From the NCBI GenBank assembly GCA_021613535.1, contig CP075496.1:248001-312000 (forward strand): DNA of 64,000 bases, written 5' to 3'. Below the pieces are notes generated by a model that saw only the letters and a list, made by a program, of their open reading frames with translations, was not told where the DNA came from and did no database searches. The first letter of the stretch is position 1. Each line of letters opens with the position of its first letter. Source of the DNA: Adineta vaga. Lineage: Eukaryota > Rotifera. Position numbers and translations under genes: made by a program. Of this stretch, positions 48,125 to 59,955 are shown in pieces.

Positions 48125-48903
48125 ATGTTCGCATTTGTTGCACATACACTTTTTTTTATCAAGACAAACACAACTATATTAATAATAAACAAAATGCCAC
48201 TAGATGACTCGGATCCTGAAGATCGCCGTGGATACATGGCCTGCATGTTTTACAGTATTATATTTATCGTTGCAATTCTTGCTCTTACATTTTATGGCAG
48301 CATCGAAGTAGTACACCAGTCTTCCCTCAAAGAGACAACATGTCTGGTGTTATACTCAACATACAACAAGGATGTATGTCACTCAAGTGGTCGGATTTTC
48401 ACATGTTACGAACCAAGGTGGGATATTCAGTACAGAGTAAAAGGCAGTGTTTCAGACACTGAAGGAGTAATTAATGGTAAAAAAATTGATTATAAAGAAA
48501 TCGATGCGGGAGAGAATCCCTTGGCAAAACACAAGGTTTGGATTATATTTAACCACTGCTTGCTGACAGCGACGGTGTTCTATGTAATTCTTTATTTTTC
48601 TAGATCGGTTCCAGTGATCCATGCTTTTATAGTACAAGACATGTTAACATCGTCCAGTGGGAGCCACCAACTTTGAAGACGGGTTTGGGCTGTCTGATTG
48701 CAGGTGCAGGTTTATTTCTGCTTACATTAGTGATCCTTGGTATTGCAGTAGGCAGGCGGTGTCATGCCAAGAACACGAGAACAGAGAATAATCAAAGCTC
48801 AGGAGACGTGTATCATAGAACTGCGGTTGTATTCAATCCACGCTATGATGTTAGAAGGGCGCGAGGTGAACGCTCAGCAGTTGTTCTGTCTGAGTTTGCA
48901 TAA
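48125..48903 (+). CDS. Two-pass membrane protein, family unknown
   Basis: Two exons, 48125-48535 and 48604-48903, joined in phase over a 68-nt intron; 236 residues from the first ATG, 213 from the second (48194, better context AACAAAATGCC). A first helix (IIFIVAILALTFYG) and a second (LIAGAGLFLLTLVILGIAVG) enclose an ectodomain of about 120 residues with four Cys (TTCLV, DVCHS, FTCYE, DPCFY). Both ends face the cytosol; the tail is basic. Two helices around a four-Cys loop is the layout of BK-channel beta subunits, but I see no decisive motif, so that remains a comparison only. Confidence 0.75.
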
Positions 48904-49859
48904 ATATGCTCGATGCATGACTTGATTATCAGGAACTCAAATGTTTACTTTGTAATTGAAAATTTTACCACTTTTATTGAATTTTATACCGTACGCTGAT
49001 TTATTTTTAACAAGTTTTCTTATTCAAGCATCTATTTCGCAAGGTTATGAACAATTCTAGATTTAGAGAAAAAGTCAGTTAAGTAATGTTTCAAGTAAGT
49101 GTTCAATTATTATACACATGGTCAAAATGTTTTCTCAATAACTTTTACTGAACAAAAACAAATCACTGAGCTGCTTGTAGATGGTCATAAAAAGGGATCG
49201 ATATATTGAGATCGGATCCTATGAGTAATCGGAGAGGTATTCATTCTCTATCATCCATACATCGAGTTCAATGTGAAACAATAACAAGAGAAAAACTCTA
49301 ATGGAGCGTTGTTTTAAAAGCATTCAACACATCCTCTAAAACAGAAAAAATCTCAATATCCTTCTCTAGATGAGTTAAAAACTGCTTATGTTGTACATTT
49401 AACCGTCAGTGTCTTCATTTAATTTAAATCTTTTCATTATCAACACACTCAATCTCAGACATATGAATATGATATTACAAATAGATAAAAAGAAGATAAT
49501 TATCAACACATTTTTAACTTTACTAATGCAGAAAGACCAGATATAGAAGATCAATAATGCTCGCTCATAGAATTGTAATAGTTCTAGATGAATCTACGTA
49601 AAAGAAAATCGGATAGTATGTGATACAGCTTCAAACTAATGCAAATGAAAAAAATACATTATAACAAAGTGTTTTAGTTGAGGGTGGGTGTGGGTATCTC
49701 CTCTTCTTTCATACCCACACCCACATCCTCAAGATCTATACCACAGCACCTTCCACACTGTTTTGTTTTTGTATTATGTTTTTTAGTAATAATAGATAGA
49801 ATTTATTAGAGAATGAAATTAAATGTTTAATTGTCACTTCAAATATGATGAGAAATAGT
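48904..49859. other. Intergenic with one hairpin
   Basis: Convergent genes flank it. Only the telomere-like hairpin at 49678-49732 stands out. Confidence 0.4.
49678..49732. repeat. Telomere-like hairpin
   Basis: TTGAGGGTGGGTGTGGGTA at 49678-49696; TACCCACACCCACATCCTCAA minus small differences at 49712-49732. The arms match at 19 of 21 positions with a 2-nt gap; loop 15 nt. Confidence 0.85.
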
Positions 49860-50546
49860 TTAGCTATAGGCGACAATCGTAATATTTGCAGCAGTTGTAT
49901 CGAAATAATAGTTTTTGTTCTGTCCCCAACCAATTTCGAATTGAACAAAATCACCAACATTCAAATAAATTTGACGAAAGATTAACATGCCTGAATTTTG
50001 ATTAATCCATAATGATCGAAGTTCAACATTATTAATGGACAAATGTATATCAGTAGTTGCATTTCCATTTGGAGCATTAGGAGGTCCTGGTGAAAAAAAT
50101 ACACCTTCCACATCATAAAAGCCAGCTAACGGAACTGTAAATCGAATACACGCATGAGCATTGTTAAAACCAGGATGAAATACTAATTGACCAGGTTTCA
50201 AGTAGAACTCGTTCTGGAAGTCTATATCTGTTTTATTATTTGAATTCATACCAATACAACCATTATTTACGTAATTAAGACCACCTAATGTTGTACTGGT
50301 ACACCATTGTGAGAAACCCGACATTGTTGCTACTTGAAGATTACTATAAATTGGATTTCCATAAACGCTATTTACATATGATGAATATGGCTGAAAACTT
50401 AAATGATCGGTAGGATCAGTATAACCGAAAGACCAGTATATATTACGATTCGTAATATTAAAGTAATCATTTGGACGATAAGAGATCAGTCGAGCAGTAT
50501 TGACAATAGTAATAAAGCTGCAGAATAGAATTATGAATTGATGCAT
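49860..50546 (-). CDS. Secreted jelly-roll-like protein
   Basis: 228 residues from ATG at 50546; single exon. Signal peptide FIILFCSFITIVNTA. The rest is beta-rich: NIYWSFGYTDP near the start, then KPGQLVFHPGFNNAHACIRF, VPLAGFYDVEGVF, TDIHLSINNVE, NVGDFVQFEIGWGQN and a last strand NITIVAY. The order HPG - RF.vPlaG.Y - vh..iN - GD.v.f.vG.g - N matches a domain I know from bacterial secreted proteins (Planctomycetes and relatives), where it resembles a carbohydrate-binding jelly roll. That hints at horizontal origin, common in bdelloids, but is unproven. Only two Cys. Confidence 0.7.
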   Translation of the reverse strand: MHQFIILFCSFITIVNTARLISYRPNDYFNITNRNIYWSFGYTDPTDHLSFQPYSSYVNSVYGNPIYSNLQVATMSGFSQWCTSTTLGGLNYVNNGCIGMNSNNKTDIDFQNEFYLKPGQLVFHPGFNNAHACIRFTVPLAGFYDVEGVFFSPGPPNAPNGNATTDIHLSINNVELRSLWINQNSGMLIFRQIYLNVGDFVQFEIGWGQNKNYYFDTTAANITIVAYS

Positions 50547-52169
50547 ATCGTTTTGATACAAACAAGTGAAAGTTGCTATACAATCTAAACGTAAATTTTC
50601 TTGTTGTTATTATTAGCTTAGTATATTTGTTTCATCAGAAGTTTCTTATTTATTCAATTATACGATAGACACTATATAGTTGGAATAATAGACACACAAT
50701 AATTCCTATTTATTTTGTTTCGTTAAGCTAAATAGTAATGCCTAAAGTATATTTTCTCAACAGAAAATCGTAACGATACAATTTTGATTATATAGTAATT
50801 GAAAGTATTGTATCAGTATTTATCGACATTTTCACGATGATAAAATGTGTGAGTAGAAAACAATTGATATGAAAAGTTCATTTCTTTCATTATATTTCTC
50901 ATTCATTTGAGAAAACATTTAATTGATCTCTTAAAATACAATATTGATCCTGTACATGTTCTATTACTTTCTATTTGAGATTCTTAAATAAATTGAGTCT
51001 CATAATCTTTTTATCTTTTCTTATTTTCTACATATGTATGTTTATTGATGCATAAACCTTCTTCCTCACTTTCACTTATTCTGGTTGATTGTTTGTTATT
51101 ACAATATCAACAAAGAATTAAACTATATACTATGATTAAATATAGATAGCTATACAACGACATTTCCGAGATATTGTCTTCATCGTAGATTTTTAAAATT
51201 TTTCTATACTCTATTGTTTATAACCTACGAACTAAAACTAGAGAAAATACAATGACATTTATGCGATAAATATATACCAAAACAACGATCATTGATTCAC
51301 ACATCTCTCCACATAAACAAGCATTGAAAGGGTAACTCACCTGTAAAATTTTGTAACGATGTTCGAAAATCAATGTACAAAGATGAATATACAAAAACTA
51401 AAGGCAGTTACGTTTGTTAATATAGGAAGTCTATAGTACCGAGTTTATCGGTGTATGACAAAAACAATATTCACATAGCTGATTTATAAAATCGGAACTA
51501 GAAAATCATATCGGAAGTTTTAGTTCCGAGATTAAGAATGTATGACAAATATAATATTTATTTATATTTTTAGCTCGGAATTTGTAATTCCTATCGAAAG
51601 GTTTAAATCTATATTAGAGATATATTTCTAAAATAATTAGTTTATTTCTTTTATATTTTATTGAGGGTGGGTGTGGGTGGGGAGCGTGTCTGTGTTATAT
51701 TCAGACTCACACCCACCCCTCTTTGGCGGTTTTTTACAACCTATTTCAATCTGTTTTTGTTTGTTTCGTTCATTAAGACAGATATTTTATTGCTCATTTA
51801 TTAAAAACTAAAATCATAAATATTTCAGGTTGAAAAGCTTTACTTTTTCGCAAATAAAGGACGTGACACTGTCGTATTTTTCCTCTGGTTTCGAGAGACA
51901 GTTTCGTGATTTTTTAAGAAAAGTATCCTGATTAACTCCTGGCTTTAAGATCTTCTCAGTGTCAATGATATAATAAGTCTGTTTACTATCTACTGAAATA
52001 AAAGAAAAACGAAAATATGTATATTGTCAGAAGTTTCTAGTTTATTTATGAAAGATCATTATATGATTAATATTTTGAATGTAAAAAGAAAGAAGTGCAC
52101 TGGACATGATCGCTTTCGTTATTTTTCGTTCAAATTTCATGAATATTGTCTTGAGGATGTATGTTGGTG
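50547..52169. other. Intergenic, AT-rich
   Basis: A worn direct repeat occurs at about 51430-51465 and 51522-51560 (ACCGAG.TTATCGGTGTATGACAAA against TTCCGAGATTAAGAATGTATGACAAA in short pieces). One telomere-like hairpin at 51661-51721. The frame 52106-52330 is a shadow of the RING gene. Confidence 0.4.
51661..51721. repeat. Telomere-like hairpin
   Basis: TTGAGGGTGGGTGTGGGT at 51661-51678; ACTCACACCCACCCCTC at 51705-51721. One mismatch and one gap in the stem; loop about 26 nt. Confidence 0.85.
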
Positions 52170-53924
52170 TTATTGATTATACATTAGATCCTGTCGACAT
52201 AACGGACATCTCGGTAATTGTTCTTCTTGCTGATCAGCACAATCATTGCATAAACATTTATGACCACATGAGAACAAAATCACTGAACTCTTGTTTGTTA
52301 AACAAATACAACATCTATCTCCAGTGGTAGTAGCCATAGTTGATGGAGTTGCTGTATTCATTGTGCGTGCAGTTATTGTTTGTGGTTGACGAAGATGTTG
52401 ACTTAAAGGAATATCATCTTTTTGAGCAATATCTAACAAATGTCGATATTCTTCTTCGTATAAAGATTGATCATTGAGAACGAGTATTTCTTGTTGAAAA
52501 TATTCTACTAAACGTGGAAATTGTCGACGCATTGTTTGATATTCGCTCATAATATCAGGTGTAGCTGATGCTTGACGTACTTTCAAATAACGTTTGATAA
52601 ATTTTGTATAACGTACAAGTAAAATAGCTTTGCGTATCCCGGAATGAGTAAATGAATCGATTTCTTTGGAAAATTGTAAGTCTTGTTCATTGCTTTGTGT
52701 TATACCTTCAACAGTATCCCATGATGTATTTATTCGAAATGATTGATCATTTTGATCTTTTTTTAAATCAATCATTTGAAATAAAAGATATCCACCACGT
52801 ACTTCATTTTGATTATTCATTGGTAATGCAAATTCACTAACTAATTTTATTGATTGACGAGGAGTTATTGGCTCTTCGAATTCATAGACTTCTGGTGAAC
52901 CATAACCTTGTCCAATTCGATAACGTTCTCCCATTAATAGAAATTGAATATTAAATCCAACTGGTGTAACTGTATAATGAAATTGTGTATTCATTAATTG
53001 ATCAAATGTTCGAGCATTTCGAACATTACAATAATTGCAACCAATCGTCTTTGATACTGATTGAATTACTTCTGTTCCTAAATCAAGACCAACACCAACA
53101 ACAGTTGACCAGATTCTTTCATTTTCTGCATTATCTTTAATATGTTTTAAAAATTCTTGTCCATCTTCATGTGATACTTCCATATCGGTGAGGAAAAAAA
53201 TTCGACGACTGATTTTGTGATTATTATCTTTTAGATTTGTATTCTTCTCGTCTCGTCTATGATATAGATCAGTTGCACATTTCACTGCCTCAGTAATATT
53301 TGTTCCGCCATCGGCACGTAGTTTTAAGATATCTTTTTCCAATTGCTCTTTATTGATTGACGACACTTTTTCAATGGGATGTAAAACTGTTGCAGTACTA
53401 TTAAAGAGTACAATACCGAGTGCATCATCAGGTGATAGTTGTTTAAGAAGTGTTAATAAAGATTGTTGAGCGATTTGAACTTTTGTTCTACCTGGTTCAC
53501 CTTCGAATCGATCGGACATCGAACCGGAAACATCAAGTGTTATAACAAGTTCGAGTCGAACGTTATTTGAACGAATACCTGGACCATCGTAACAACTGTT
53601 CAAATTCACACTGAGCCAATGTTCAACATTTTGATCACCATTTTCCAATGGATTAATCGTTGTAGCAACACCAAATAATGGTATTAACATGTCTGTTGTT
53701 GTTGCTTGTGCGGTAAAATAATGAGCATAGAATGAACTTTCATAACTGACATCATAAATGACATCAACTGGTGCTGCGGTTGCTAGTTCGTCTTCTGTTA
53801 ATTCTTCTCTTCCTTGTGCTTGGGCTTGAGCTTGTCTTTCCAGAACGTAAGCTTGATAGGCAGCAGTTCGACGAGTTGCTCTACCACCGGTTGATTTGCA
53901 AGCTGTTTGCTGTGTATGACCCAT
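52170..53924 (-). CDS. VWA domain - RING finger protein
   Basis: 584 residues from ATG at 53924; the exon begins at an acceptor (TTTCAG) just upstream, so a 5' UTR exon is likely. Residues 126-310 are a von Willebrand A domain with an intact MIDAS: DVSGSMS at 131-137, the Thr of GGTNI, and the Asp of FLTDMEV. A middle part follows of about 200 residues (FNIQFLLMGERYRIGQGYG). The C-terminus is a C3HC4 RING (CCICLTNKSS, CGHKCLCNDC, CPLC; residues 538-577). Intracellular VWA plus RING suggests a metal-dependent substrate-binding E3 ubiquitin ligase. A short QA repeat (QAQAQAQ) lies near residue 31. Confidence 0.88.
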   Translation of the reverse strand: MGHTQQTACKSTGGRATRRTAAYQAYVLERQAQAQAQGREELTEDELATAAPVDVIYDVSYESSFYAHYFTAQATTTDMLIPLFGVATTINPLENGDQNVEHWLSVNLNSCYDGPGIRSNNVRLELVITLDVSGSMSDRFEGEPGRTKVQIAQQSLLTLLKQLSPDDALGIVLFNSTATVLHPIEKVSSINKEQLEKDILKLRADGGTNITEAVKCATDLYHRRDEKNTNLKDNNHKISRRIFFLTDMEVSHEDGQEFLKHIKDNAENERIWSTVVGVGLDLGTEVIQSVSKTIGCNYCNVRNARTFDQLMNTQFHYTVTPVGFNIQFLLMGERYRIGQGYGSPEVYEFEEPITPRQSIKLVSEFALPMNNQNEVRGGYLLFQMIDLKKDQNDQSFRINTSWDTVEGITQSNEQDLQFSKEIDSFTHSGIRKAILLVRYTKFIKRYLKVRQASATPDIMSEYQTMRRQFPRLVEYFQQEILVLNDQSLYEEEYRHLLDIAQKDDIPLSQHLRQPQTITARTMNTATPSTMATTTGDRCCICLTNKSSVILFSCGHKCLCNDCADQQEEQLPRCPLCRQDLMYNQ

Positions 53925-55240
53925 GTTGGAAGGAAACTGAAACGTCAATGAAAAGAAAAGCAAGTCACCGACGATTAATATAGAGATTTATGTGTGTATT
54001 TTCCCCTCATCATGACATATTATTGCACCATGTTTCATTTATTTGCTCAAGGCAAACAGAGATGGTAATGCAGAATTTCGGTAACGTTGAAATTCTTACG
54101 AAATTACAACAGTCATAGCTTTAAGTGATTATTTTATTATCCTTTTTTATACGACTGGTGGCAATGTAAATAGAATGGCAACAGGGATTTTTGCATGCGC
54201 ACGGCTTCCCTTTCGTCAATTTTTTGGGTGTGGGTGTGGGTATGAGTGAAGAAAAGATATCATGACTCACACCCTCACCCTCAAAAACTGAAAATGAAAT
54301 AAGAAAAGGGTATGTCCTGTTTCACATAATTTTGTCCAAATAATAAATGAAACAACAATATATATATATATATATATACACGAGTTGAGATGATTTCTGT
54401 TTGTTTTTGAAACTCATCGACCGATTGATTAGAATTTAGTATATTTCGTGTAAGAAATAATTCTTTGGCTTTTTCATATAAATTAATGATTTCAATTCAA
54501 CAAAAGAAGAAAAAGAAAAGAATATATTTAAATTATGGATTCTTTTACCTATTCAATTCTAAAATATTCGAATAGAGAATTTTTTGAATTATCATACGTT
54601 TTCTTTTATGAATGTTTCTTTCTTTAGTCATTATTTTAACTATAATTTCATTTATGTTTGTATCAATTATTTTGATGTATATTTTCTTCTCCTTGAGGAT
54701 GTGGGATTCGCCTTCTTCAAATCTGCTCAGTGAATGACGGCAAAAATTGAACACGACACTGTTTTTGATCATTAGTTAACTGTTGTGGCATCCACCGAGC
54801 ACACATTTTGCGTACCTATAAATAACCATGTATGATGGAATTAATTGCTGTGGCACTGATACCCAAAATGCTCTCTCTTTGTTGGTATGTCGAATGGGAA
54901 TCTTGTTCAATTATATAATTCTTTCAATTTTTCTATCTCGTAGGAAGATTCAGAATAGCACTCGGTGAGATTTTGAAAATATCTCAAAGCATCTTGAATG
55001 CTAAATATGAACGTGTGAAAGAAGTGTGAATTTGCTTTTATTCTTATAAAAGCTCTGATAGTTTTGAAACAAAATTAATGTAAGTCGAACATAATCAGTT
55101 CAGTTAAACTAGTGGAATCATATCCATCATTATCGTATTTTCACTGAATGATGCCGATAGTTGATCAAGATTTATTTTCAGAATCAAGAAAAAACAATTA
55201 TTCATTTCTATAAGACAGAACGTAATCAATTTTATAGAGT
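53925..55240. other. Intergenic with hairpin and (TA)n
   Basis: Telomere-like hairpin at 54221-54287 and a TA microsatellite at about 54357-54378. The frame 54545-54772 is low-complexity. No gene. Confidence 0.4.
54221..54287. repeat. Telomere-like hairpin
   Basis: Left arm TTTTTGGGTGTGGGTGTGGG continuing TATGAGT; right arm ACTCACACCCTCACCCTCAA continuing AAA. The stem is long but imperfect; the loop is about 16 nt. Confidence 0.85.
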
Positions 55241-56411
55241 TCATTGGAATGCTTTAATGTTATTTTCCAGCCATTGTTCGAGTGTACGTAAGGGTCTGTT
55301 GATAAGAATAGCTAGCTGTGGAGTAACATTTCCTCCTGAACCATTAAGAAAGAGCGATATCACATCATATATATACGAATGAGTCAACCCAAAACCAGTG
55401 TACGCTTTGTAAAAATCTTCAATCGATTGTTGTTCGTGAATGATAGGTTTACCAAGGACTTTCGTGAAGACAGCTGCTCGTTGTTCGTTGCTCAAAACTT
55501 CACCACCTATTTCGTAGATATATCGATCATGCTTTTCGACCGGTTCTGTCAGAATGACGACGGCACAGTCGTATACATCTGTAAATAAGAAAGAAAGTTT
55601 TAGTATAATCTTTAACAAATTGACAAAGTATGAAACAAATACAAATAAACTGAAATAATGCGTTTCTGTTTTAAGATGTCTGTGAAAAATGTTTGTCTAT
55701 GCCATGAGATCGCTATCAAAGTAATAAATGGCCCCGGAGTCATGTTGGACATAAGATTCTTCAAAATACTTATGTTTATATTCTTTACTTCGAACATTAG
55801 TGTTAAACGGAGAATTTTGACTCACCTTGCGGATCAACCCATGTGGTCAACGCTGAAGGAGGACCACATGAGACAAGTTTGCTTGTATTTTTAACATTGT
55901 GAGTATCACCCGTAAAAAAGTGATTGGTCATGAAAACGGCAGGACGAAGCACAACAAGTGAACGTTGTTCAGGATTCTCTTCAGCGAGCGTCCACAATTT
56001 CTCTTCAGCTGTTGTATTTATGTATCCAATAATGCCTTGCTTGCCATTCGTGCGAACAGTAAATGAAGAGAGATCAACAATTTGTCGGACACCTTGTTCG
56101 AAAGCAATCTTACCGAAAATTTCTTTATTTTGACTCTTTACTGCTGGATTCTTGTCATCATCGACTAGAAGAATGAAAAGACGAGTGTGTCCTTGAATAA
56201 CTTTTGTGTACAAATCGATAGACGAATAAGTACCAACGACAATTGTCAGATGACCGGTGACCAATTCATCTTTGAACAGATCTTTCGCTTTCTGTTCGTC
56301 TCGCACGTATGCTGTTGTATCGATTTGTTTTTTAACTAGACCACGAACAATTCCACTTCCAATGTTTCCACTTGCCCCGATAACAAATACACGTTCTTTG
56401 CTTGATGACAT
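55241..56411 (-). CDS. NmrA-like NAD(P)-binding protein
   Basis: Two exons, 56411-55826 and 55578-55241, in phase across a 247-nt intron; 307 residues. The start RVFVIGASGNIGSGIV is a Rossmann GxxGxxG loop (residues 8-22), followed by VRDEQKAKDL in the place of the second strand that reads the cofactor phosphate (Arg). VVLRPAVFMTNHF and a C-terminal GLTHSYIYDV...G fit the atypical short-chain dehydrogenase NmrA/HSCARG group, as do bacterial NAD(P)H:quinone-type reductases. The YxxxK catalytic pair is not evident, so it may be a redox sensor or a reductase. Confidence 0.85.
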
Positions 56412-57278
56412 GTTAAAAATAATACTAAAAGAAAGAAAAAAAAGTCGGTCATTTTTATATGGTGACAGATAAACGCAAAAACGAGATATAACTTGTGTAC
56501 AATGAAGAATGCAAAGAAAATATTGATAAAACAACATGATTACTTTATGAATGTAAAACTACGGTAGCATGATATCTACAATAATGGTCAAGATCATAGA
56601 CTGGTTAATAGCGCACTTAAACTTTCAGAAATAGTTTTGTCGATTGAAAACCTTCCTCATAGATCGAGGATCGCTGGCTGCTTCTATTATATAGAAAAAG
56701 CAATTTATTTTACATTTATTCTTGATATTTTAATCAGTAAAAGAACATAATATCTTTTGAAATGTTTTACAACTAAGCTGCACATTGAGCAAATGCAAAA
56801 TTAATAACATCTTTTTTAATAATCGAAGTACATTATCTCGATTATGAAAGATGAACTACAGGTTGACATTATTTCATCTATTAATGAATAACATCTTCTG
56901 TTTCTCTTTCTATTCTAATCAATTACATAAATCATATTAAAATTCGACTCTTACTAATAATTCAATATCTTGGTAAAAAAGAAAAATTATTTTACATATG
57001 AAATTTCATAAAATAAATGTTCTTGAATCAATGTTCGAGAACTCTTTTAAGTCTCTCTCTCTCATAGTAATCTATAGAATAAAGATATTATATAAAAGGT
57101 TAACTTTTTTTTTCATAAAAAAACGTTCTTTATAGATTAAAAAAAAGTCATAATCTGATCAATTAAAATAAAGAACATATTTACGTCATTGAATTTTATT
57201 TTTATCTGTATTTAACCCTTGACAAGGTTTGGAGTGAATATAAAGATGTTCAACTTACTTAAATATTAATTCATAAAA
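56412..57278. other. Intergenic between divergent genes
   Basis: No feature. Probable promoters of the NmrA-like gene and the GPCR. Confidence 0.4.
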
Positions 57279-58376
57279 ATGTCAACAAATACAACGACAA
57301 GTAATATTAGTTCATCAACATCATCGAACACAGTGATTATTCTCAATATATTATTAAGACAATATATAATTCATTTACCATTAATATTTATCATTTTTGG
57401 TTTTATTGGATTTATTGGTAATGCTTTAACATATCTTCAATTGGAATTTCGATCGAATTCATGTTGTATATATTCATTATGCAGTTCAATTGCTGATATT
57501 ATAAATCTTATTTATAATTTATTATCAGTTTATTTAAGTGGAGTTTATGGAATATATATACCATGGTTTAGATCACCAAATATTTGCAAATTTTATATTT
57601 TTTTTCTTGGATTTGCACCAAATTTATCAATTAATTTTTTACTTATGTCAATTATTGATCGATATGCTTGTACATGTAGTTTAACATCTCGAATACGTCG
57701 ACTTAATCAGATTAAAATGGTTCCATGGTTGATTTGTATTACGATTCTATTCAGTTTTATTTCATCAATTCGACCTTTAATTCTTTATGAATATCAACTT
57801 GGTAAAGGATGTGTAGCAATACAAACATTATTGAATAATATTCTCTATATTATACTTAATGGTACAATACAACCAGTAACAATGATTATCTTTGTTCTAC
57901 TTACTTTTCGTAATGTTCATATGAGTCGTCAAAGAGTTGTAAGTATAATTTATTCTTTTATAAAATGAATAATCATTTACCTTTTATTTGTTTGTTTATA
58001 GGGAGGAATTGTGTTAACAAAATCTCATCGAACACGAAATCAATTTATTAGTTTGATTTTAGTACAAATATTAATTACAGGTCTATTATCATTACAATGG
58101 ATAATAATGTATACTTATTATGCGATTCCTGTTACCGTTCCAAGAACATCGGAACAACAAACAATTATTAGTTTTGTTTATAGTTTAACAAATTATTGTT
58201 ATTATTTAAACAATGTTAAATCATTTTATCTATCAATAGCAACATCAGGTTTATTTCGTCAAACATTTATGAAAGGATTAATAAGATTATTGCCAAGACA
58301 TCAACGTCAACGATGGCAGCTAACTCAAACAAATCTTCATATGATGACTTTAACTAAAATAAATCCTCAACGTTGA
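57279..58376 (+). CDS. Rhodopsin-like G-protein-coupled receptor
   Basis: Two exons, 57279-57938 and 58002-58376, join in phase (344 residues). A glycosylated N-tail (NTTTSNISS) and seven helices are visible: GN in helix 1 (residues 47-48), DRY at the end of helix 3 (127-129), the helix 3 Cys (NICKF, residue 103) with a partner in KGCV, W/P signals in helices 4-5, and NNVKSFYL in helix 7. Short peptide-receptor-like GPCRs of this type, with the C-terminal SGLFRQTF, are common in bdelloids. Ligand unknown. Confidence 0.85.
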
Positions 58377-59328
58377 ACGTGACGTACAGAAAAAAAACGT
58401 GTATTACTCTCATTTTATGTTGTTCGTATCGTCAATTATTCAGAGCGGATTTGTCTTTTCATCGTACTCATTTATACCCTCATCTTCAATAAATAATTAT
58501 CTGACTTACTAGCTTTAAAAAAAAAGGAAAAGATTAATTAAGATAGACCCTGGAATTCACTGCAAATGGATACATAAAAATATTAAGTTTTACTTTTCTC
58601 TTGATAATAAATTCAAATACATTATAGGAACATTCATATTGACCTTCGTTTTTCTAATTTATTTACAATCGTCATTCGAAACTATTTGTTGATATGTACA
58701 TAGCGATATCCAAAAGCAGTGGCAATGACATTTTACGACCACTTAATAAGCCTGGGTGTGGGTGTGAATGTATTCTCGATAGATAAAGTTTTAGGTCCGA
58801 GCTGAAATGGAGATAGAGCTGGGGCGAGAACTGTTAGAAAACGGTTAGATATGAGATGCTATGCCAGTATAGTTTTTTCTATCTCAGATATGCACGACGG
58901 GATCTGTTGTGGTAGCAGATGAAAATTTTCAAGCACAACTCCTTCTGCATCTTCTGTCGATTTCTGGCATATAAAGTTTCTTGACTGGAAGGTTCTGAGC
59001 CAACATCGGGTACCGTCGCTAGGAATTTATATTTTAAATAGATAAAAAAAAACAATTACCTGTTATGATAGAAGTAGTTGTGAAAAAGTTATATTGTACT
59101 CATATTCACACATAATAAAATAGAACATTTGAAATTTGATTTTTTTAATATTTCTCAGTATTGTATTACTTTTTCTCGGACTTAGAACATCTATTGAATG
59201 CATTTAGGAAGAAGAGAATATATTTTTAAAAAAACTTTGAAATATTCATAGAAGATCTCGAATGAATATGGGAAAAATGAGATTAGTTTTCTCACACTAA
59301 CAGAGTGTGAGTACACAGAATTGTTCAC
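58377..59328. other. Intergenic
   Basis: A lone CCTGGGTGTGGGTGTGAATG string lies at 58751-58770 without a visible opposite arm. At 59291-59311, CTCACACT and AGTGTGAG form a perfect 8-bp hairpin with a 5-nt loop, placed just after the stop of the minus-strand gene at 59329. Confidence 0.45.
59291..59311 (-). repeat. 8-bp perfect hairpin
   Basis: CTCACACT-AACAG-AGTGTGAG. Lies 18 bp 3' of the gene at 59329-59778 and could fold in its 3' UTR. Confidence 0.6.
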
Positions 59329-59778
59329 TTAGTTAAAGATAGTGTTACATTTAAGACCATTAATACGTTGTTGGTTCAAAGATACAAGATTGAAATCTAA
59401 CAAACAACATTTTGGATTATCACATATATGTGATTTGTACCACCATTGTGATTCAGGTAGAAGACCAGGATGATTATCTGTCACACGCAACAATATTCCT
59501 GTGCAAACAATCGTTGAATCAGAGTCATTGAAATCCACGATACTTTTATTTTGATTATCAATCAACCATTCAATGATGCTATTGTCAATATTAGGATCAA
59601 TAGTTGTACCAGCCGCCTTTAATGTTTGTGCAGCTATCACCTTAATTTTACTTGGATGAACACGACACTGTAACACATATTGAATATATTTACTACGGCT
59701 TGAAAACTTCTTTCCATGCGATGAATCAAGGTTAGACAGATTTAGTACACACACCCACTTAATAATAAAAATAAACAT
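59329..59778 (-). CDS. Small secreted protein, family unknown
   Basis: 149 residues from ATG at 59778, which opens a signal peptide (MFIFIIKWVCVLNLS). The mature part has YIQYVLQCRVHPSKI, EWLIDNQNKSIVDF, VCTGILLRVTD, PESQWWYKSH and CDNPKCCLLDF, with six Cys clustered at the end. The strand pattern suggests a compact domain like those seen in rotifer proteins of unknown role. The frame extends upstream without an ATG, so an additional 5' exon cannot be excluded. It lies 178 bp 3' of the second ART gene, same strand. Confidence 0.6.
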   Translation of the reverse strand: MFIFIIKWVCVLNLSNLDSSHGKKFSSRSKYIQYVLQCRVHPSKIKVIAAQTLKAAGTTIDPNIDNSIIEWLIDNQNKSIVDFNDSDSTIVCTGILLRVTDNHPGLLPESQWWYKSHICDNPKCCLLDFNLVSLNQQRINGLKCNTIFN

Positions 59779-59955
59779 AATATAATACGTGAGAGTAACA
59801 TTCTTTGATTTCCATTTAATGATTCTCAATGTTTTAGAGTATACCGATTCACTCTTTCAGTAGTTTCTATAACTGTTTTAAAAATTAGTTTGATATTTTA
59901 AGAGAAAAAAAATCACAAAACAAAAGAGAAAAGACGAAGTTTTTTTTCCCATAAA

